From assembly GCA_029783825.1 (NCBI GenBank), contig JAREIK010003429.1, forward strand, positions 75,389-139,388: 64,000 bases of DNA. Reading direction: 5' to 3'. The DNA is from Sapria himalayana. Its lineage: Eukaryota; Streptophyta; Magnoliopsida; Malpighiales; Rafflesiaceae. Made by a program: the position numbers and the translations under genes. Below, in pieces: positions 57,325-64,000 of this stretch; positions within the stretch are counted from its first letter, which is position 1, and the number at the start of each line of letters is the position of its first letter. A model generated the notes under the pieces. That model was not told the DNA's origin. It did not search any database and saw only the letters and a program-made list of their open reading frames with translations.

Positions 57325-59926
57325 ATATGTCTATCTATCTAACTATCTATCTGTCTTTCTATCTATCTATCTACCTATCAATATATCTATCTATCTATCT
57401 ATTTGTAAATATATATATATCTATCTATCTATATGTCTGTCAATCTATTTGTATATCTATCTATCTATTTATCTAACTATCTATATAATATTTTATTTAT
57501 CTATCTAACTGTCTTTCAATCTATATATCTATTTATCTATCTATGTATCTATATGTTTATCAGTCAATCTATCTACCTATCTATCAATCTGTCTAATTAT
57601 CTATCTATCAATCTGTATTGTAATTTGTCTATCAATCTGTATATTTATCTAATTATCAATATGTCTATCAATATATCAATCATTTTGAAAATCTATCTAT
57701 TTGTTCATCAATTTATCTATCTATCTATCTATATGGTTGTCTATCTATCTATCTATCTATCTATATGGTTGTCTATCTATCTATTTATCTATTTATCTAA
57801 TTATCTATCTCTCTATCTATATGTATATCTATCTATCTTTCTTTCTTTCTTTATTTCTTTCATTCTTTCTTTCTTTGTATCTATTTACAATCTATCTATA
57901 TATGTATCTATAAATCTATCTATCTATCTATTTATCTATCTATCTATATATCAAACTATCTATATATCTATGTAACTATTTGTCTATCTATCTGTCTATC
58001 TATATGTCTATCTATTTATCTATCTAATTATTTATCTATCTATCTATCTACCTATCCAACTATCTATCTATCTATCTAACTATCTATCTATCAATTAGTC
58101 TATCTATATGTCTATAAAACTATCTAATTATCTATCTATATAACTATTTATATGTCTATTTATCTATTTATATATCTTTATATCTATTTATCTAATTGTC
58201 TATCTATATGTCTATCTATCTTTCAAACAATCTGTCTATCTATCTATTTATTTATCTATCTATTTTTTATATATCTAATTATATGTCTAGCTATCTTTAT
58301 ATCTATCTTTCTATCTATATGTCTATCTAACTTTCTATCTATCTATCTATCTATCTGTGTATCTATCTGTCAATTTATTTTTCTATCTGTCTATCTATCT
58401 ATTTATATATTTGACTATTTATTTTTCTATCTATCTAGTTATCTAAATGTCTATCTATATGTTTATCAATCTATCAATCTAACTATTTATCTATCTATCT
58501 ATCTATATATCTATCTAACTATCCATCAATCTATTTATTAAACTATCTATCTATATATCTATCAAACTATCTAACAATCTAAATATATAATTATTTATAT
58601 TTCTATCTATATATCTATCTTTAGATCTATTTATCTAATCGTATATCTATATGCCTATCTATCTTCTAATCTATCTATCTATCTATCTATAAGTGTATTT
58701 ATCTCTCTATCTATTTATTTATATATCTAAGAATATGTCTATCTATCTTTATATCTATCTATCTATCTATCTATCTATATATCTATCAAACTATCTAACA
58801 ATCTAAATATATAATTATTTATATTTCTATCTATATATCTATCTTTAGATATATTTATCTAATCGTATATCTATATGCCTATCTATCTTCTAATCTATCT
58901 ATCTATCTATAAGTGTATTTATCTCTCTATCTATTTATTTATATATCTAAGAATATGTCTATCTATCTTTATATCTATCTATCTATCTATCTATCTATAT
59001 ATCTATCAAACTATCTAACAATCTAAATATATAATTATTTATATTCCTATCTATATATCTATCTTTAGATCTATTTATCTAATCGTATATCTATATGCCT
59101 CTCTATCTTCTAATCTATCTATCTATCTATCTATAAGTGTATTTATCTATCTATCTATTTATTTATATATCTAAGAATATGTCTATCTATCTTTATATCT
59201 ATCTTTCTATCTATCTGTCTATCTATCTATCTGTTTGTTTGTTTGTCTATCTATCTGTCTATTTATTTGACTATCTATCTGTCTATCTATATATTTATAT
59301 ATTTGACTATCTAGTTTTCTATATATCTAGTTATTTAAATGTCTATCTATATGTCTATCAATCTATCTATCTGTTTTTGAATGTGTCTATCTATCTATCT
59401 ATCTATATAACTATCTATCTATCTATCTATCTATATAACTATCTATCTATCTGTCTATCTATCTGTGTATCTATCTAACAGTCTATCAATATATCTATCT
59501 ATCTATTTATTTTTTTTCAATCAATCAATCATCTATGTATTAGTCTATCTGTCTATATATCTCTGATCTATTTATCTATCTATCTATCCCTCCTATCTAT
59601 CTATTTATTTATTTATTTATCTATCTATTTATCTATCAATTTATCTATTTCTTTATCTATCTATTATCTATGTGTCTATCTATATTCATTTTATTTGTTC
59701 ATCTTTCTATCTATATATCTATCTATATGTCTGTCTGTCTATCTGTGTATCTATTTCTCTATCTATCTATCTATCTATATATCTATTTATCTATATATAT
59801 GTCTTTCTTTATGTTTATCTGCCTATCTATATATTTATGTGTATATCGACATATCTATATATTTGGGTACCTACCTATCTATCTATCTATCTAACTATCT
59901 ATATATTTGTTTATCTATCTATCTAA
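57325..59926 (+). repeat. Degenerate TCTA array H, plus-oriented part
   Basis: TCTA units with variants, starting immediately after element 4. It contains a CTTT run at about 57836-57875 and the higher-order repeat at 58561-59200. Confidence 0.96.
58561..59200 (+). repeat. Three-copy higher-order repeat of about 220 bp within array H
   Basis: ATCAAACTATCTAACAATCT starts copies at 58561, 58785 and 59005 (spacings 224 and 220 bp). The copies share a series of irregular units (for example TAATCGTATATCTATATGCC and ATAAGTGTATTTATCT), so a whole stretch of already degenerate array was duplicated recently. Confidence 0.92.
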
Positions 59927-60960
59927 AGATAGTTAATAGATAAATAGATACACAGATAGATAGAATAATAGATATATATACACAGAAACATAGACAGATA
60001 GAATAAAATAAGATAGACAAATAGATAGAAACATAAATAGTTAGAAAGATAGATACACAGATAAACAAACATAAATAGATAGATAGATAGACAAATAGAC
60101 AAATGTATATCTAGACACATATACATAAAGAGACATAAATAGATAGAGATAGATAGACAGATAGGTGATTGGACTAATTGACTAATAGGTAGTTAGGTAG
60201 TTTATAAATAGATAGATAGATAGAAAGACAATTAAATAGTTATATAATTATATAGATAGACAGATAGACATATAGACATATAGATAGATTGATAAATTGA
60301 TAGATAGATATAAAGATAGATAGACAGATAGAGAGACAAATAGATAGATAGATAAACAAATAGAGAGACAAATAGATAGATAGATAGATAGATAGACAGA
60401 TAGATATATAGACACATAGATAGATTAATTGATAGACAGATTCACATATAGACAGATAGACATTTATACTAATAAACAAATTGATACATAGTGAGATAGA
60501 AAAATAAACAGGTAGATCGATAAACAGATAGACAAATAGAGAGATAGACAGATAGATAAATACGGTGATATACTAATAGAAAGGAATATAGTTAAATAGT
60601 TTGATTGATAGACAAATATATAGATGGATAAATTGTTAGTTAGTTAGTTAGTGAATTAGATAGATAGATAGATAAACAGATTGATAAATTAATAGATTGA
60701 TAGAGTGTTAGATAGACGAATAGATACTTAGATAGATAGACAAATAAACAAAGAGAAAGTTAGACATATAGACAAAAATATATATTTAAATATAGATAGA
60801 TGACAGATATACAAATAATGCGATAGACTTATAGATAGATGAATAGATAGATATATAGAAAGATAGATGGATAGACACATAGACTTATATACTAATAGAA
60901 TATTAGATAGATAGATAGATAGGGAGATAAATAGATTAACAAATAGATAGATGGACAAAT

Positions 60961-61002
<42 letters not shown>

Positions 61003-61101
61003 TTCAATAGATTTATAGATACACAGATAGATAGCTAAACAGATAGAAAGATAAATAACACATAAATAGATAGATATATAGATAAATTATTAGATCTATA
61101 G

Positions 61102-61153
<52 letters not shown>

Positions 61154-61784
61154 AAGATAGAGATATAGATTTATAGGAAACATAGTTAGATAGATAGATA
61201 GATAGACTAACAAATTGATAGATATATGGATTGACGAATGGATATAAATGTATATATATATATATATTTATCTAGATAAAATGACTGATTGACTAATTGA
61301 TCATAAGATATTAAGACAATTAGACAAATAGACAGATAGACAGATAGAAAGATAGAAAGATAGATAGTTAGATAGTTACATAGATTGATAGATATACATA
61401 TACACATATAGACAAATAGATAGATAGATAGACATATTAATTGATAGATTGATAGATAGATATACAAAAAGATATTTAGATCGATAGATAGATAATTAGA
61501 TAAATAGATAGTTTGAAAGATAGATAGATAAGCAGATTGACAGATCGACATATAGACAATCAGATTGATTGATAGATATATAAATAAACACATGGACTTA
61601 TAGAATGATAAATTTAAACCCATATTACGAGATAGAGAGATAAACATATAGACATATAGACAGAAAGTAAGATAGACAAATAGATAAAGGATATATAGAT
61701 AGATAGAAAGATAGATAAATAAATAGATAGATAGATAGAGAGATATAAAGATAGATAGATAGACAAATAGATAGATAGACACAT

Positions 61785-61827
<43 letters not shown>

Positions 61828-62722
61828 GTCAAATAGATAGATAAACTAATAGATTAATAAAAAATAGATAGTTAGATAGTAAAACAGATAAATAAATAGA
61901 AAGACAGATAGATATATAGATAGATAGTTATACAATTAGATACATATACAGATAAATAGATATATCAATAGACAAATAGACATATATAAATAAAGATATG
62001 TAGAAGTATGGAAAGATAGACAAATACTGAGATATACTATTTGAAAAATAGTTAGATCGATAAATAGATAAATAGATAAATAGATAAATAGATATGCATA
62101 TATTTTAATAGAAAGATAGATAAATAGATAGATAGATATGTATATAGATATATAGAAAGATAAACATATAGATAGATAGATTGATAGATATTCAAATAGA
62201 AGATAGATAGATAGACAAATACATAGATAGACAGATAAATAAATTGACATATAGATAGAAAGATAGATAGATAAATAGATTGACAGATTGACAGTTAGAC
62301 ATGTAGGTAGAATGATAAATTGAAAGACAGATAGATAAATAAACATATATAATAATACACTTATATATTAAAAGATAGATAGAGAGACAAATATATAAAT
62401 AGAAAGATAGACATATAGATACATAGAAAGATAGATAGATAAAGAGATATATAGATAGATAAATAGCTCTATAAACACATATATAGATAGATTGATAGTA
62501 TAATAGATGAATATAGAGATAGACAAAAAGAAAGAAAGATAGACATATAGATAGATAAATATATAAATATATAAATATAAACATATATAAATATATATAT
62601 ATGCAGAAAATTGACAAACAAACAAATAGAAAGATAGATATATAGATAGACAATTAAATAGATAGATAGATAAACAATTAGATAGAAAGATAAATTGGTA
62701 CATATACAGATAGACAGATAGA

Positions 62723-62769
<47 letters not shown>

Positions 62770-64000
62770 ATAGATAATTATATACAAATATCCAGATAGA
62801 CAAATATACAGCTAGATAGATAAATAGATATATAAAGAAAAAGATAGATAGACAGATAAACAAATTGTAACATAGATAGATAGACACATAGACAAATAAT
62901 CAGATAGAATTATTTAAATTATACAGATAGGCAGATAGAATATAGGCAGATATACAAATAGATAGATACACTCTTATATAGATCGACAAATAGATAGTTA
63001 GAAAGAAGATATATAGATAGACAGATAGAAAGATAATTAGTTAGTTAGATAGATTGGAAGATAGATAGATAGATTGAGATATAGAAATATAGATCGATAG
63101 ACAAATAATAAAATAAAGATTCAGATAGATAGATAGATAGATAGAAAAGTAGATATTAAGATAGATATAGAGGTATATTGATAATAGTTAGATTATTAGA
63201 TAGACAAATAGATAGATAGATAGACAAAAATCTAGATAGACAAAAAGATCAAAATAAAGATATATAAATAGAATAATAATCTGATAAAGAGAGATAAATT
63301 TATTAATAATTAGATAGATAAATAGATAGATTGATTGATAGATTGAAAGAAATATAATTAGATAATTAGTGAGATAGATAGACATTAGATAGTTCAACAA
63401 ATAGATAGGTAGCAATATAAACATATAGATTATTAGCCACTTAGACAGATAGAAAAATAATAAGATAGATAGATATATTAATAGATAAACATATACTTAT
63501 CTAGACAAAATATAAATAGTTACATAGATAAATTGATATATTGTAAAATAGATAGATAGATAGTTAATATACAAAAAGATAGATATATATAGATAGCTAC
63601 ATAAATATATAGATAGATATACAAATAGATAAATAGATTTACTAATAGACTAATAGATAGAAAGATAGTTAGAAAATTAAATATATAGATAGATTAAATG
63701 ATAGATTATTAGACAGATAGAAAGATAGATAGTTAGAGAGTTACAAATATACATAGATCGACATATAATCATTTAGAAATATAAATATTTATATATATAG
63801 ATAGATAGATAGATAGATATAAAAATAGATAGATAAACAAATAGAAAGATAGACAAATAAACACATAGATAGATATATAGATAGATAGACAGATAGATAT
63901 ATATACGGATAGAAAATAGACATATAGATATATGTATCAATAGATAGATATACATATAGGTAGATATATAAACAAATAGAAAAATAGATAGATAGATAGA
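59927..64000 (-). repeat. Degenerate GATA array H, minus-oriented part
   Basis: From 59927 the plus strand reads GATA/GACA units, the complement of the TCTA arrays, and continues to the window edge. It contains AT runs at 61101-61151 and 62727-62766 and a CA run at about 61789-61814. Reading frames of the Leu-Ser-Ile-Tyr type are therefore on the minus strand here. Confidence 0.96.

Overview
The window looks like heterochromatic, non-genic DNA from a flowering plant nuclear genome. The evidence is plant CACTA (En/Spm) transposon genes (TNP2, DUF4218, DUF4216 and Transposase_24/Ptta types), an Ac-like hAT element, and fragments of two spliced plant genes (SmF and a LEA14-like protein). The species cannot be told from the sequence. 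I found no intact host gene, tRNA, rRNA or CRISPR array; every recognisable coding region is a broken transposon gene or a captured gene fragment.

Layout: degenerate TCTA/GATA tetranucleotide arrays alternate with transposons. Array A 1-2078; CACTA element 1 (family A, plus) 2079-13905; array B 13906-14655; CACTA element 2 (family A, plus, 5' half missing) 14656-20814; short array C, then a hAT end fragment to 21806; array D 21807-24345; CACTA element B (a second family, minus) 24346-29992; short array E 29993-30118; CACTA element 3 (family A, minus, 5' half missing) 30119-38094; array F 38095-40765; A+T-rich spacer 40766-41704; array G 41705-43434; CACTA element 4 (family A, minus) 43435-57324; array H 57325-64000, which changes strand near 59926.

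None of the CACTA elements looks autonomous. Element 2 keeps decayed TNP2, DUF4218, DUF4216 and Transposase_24 in order. Element 3 keeps the last three. Elements 1, 4 and B keep only Transposase_24-type remains. Family A members share subterminal motifs (TAGCTAGGG and GCGACGAAA types), a conserved 3' block, palindromic TATACT/AGTATA tracts and, in elements 3 and 4, G+C-rich triplet tracts. Element B has GGTCGGTAA-type subterminal repeats.

The most notable content is captured host sequence. Element 1 carries four exons of the spliceosomal Sm protein F gene with splice sites in place but two stop codons. Element 4 carries the last SmF exon. A 1.56-kb inverted-repeat-bounded segment inside element 4 carries the promoter, 5' leader, leader intron and N-terminal half of a LEA14-like gene. 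An approximately 550-bp A+T-rich tandem repeat is shared by the two otherwise different CACTA families. A 4-kb stretch of element 4 (about 48172-52231) remains unexplained.
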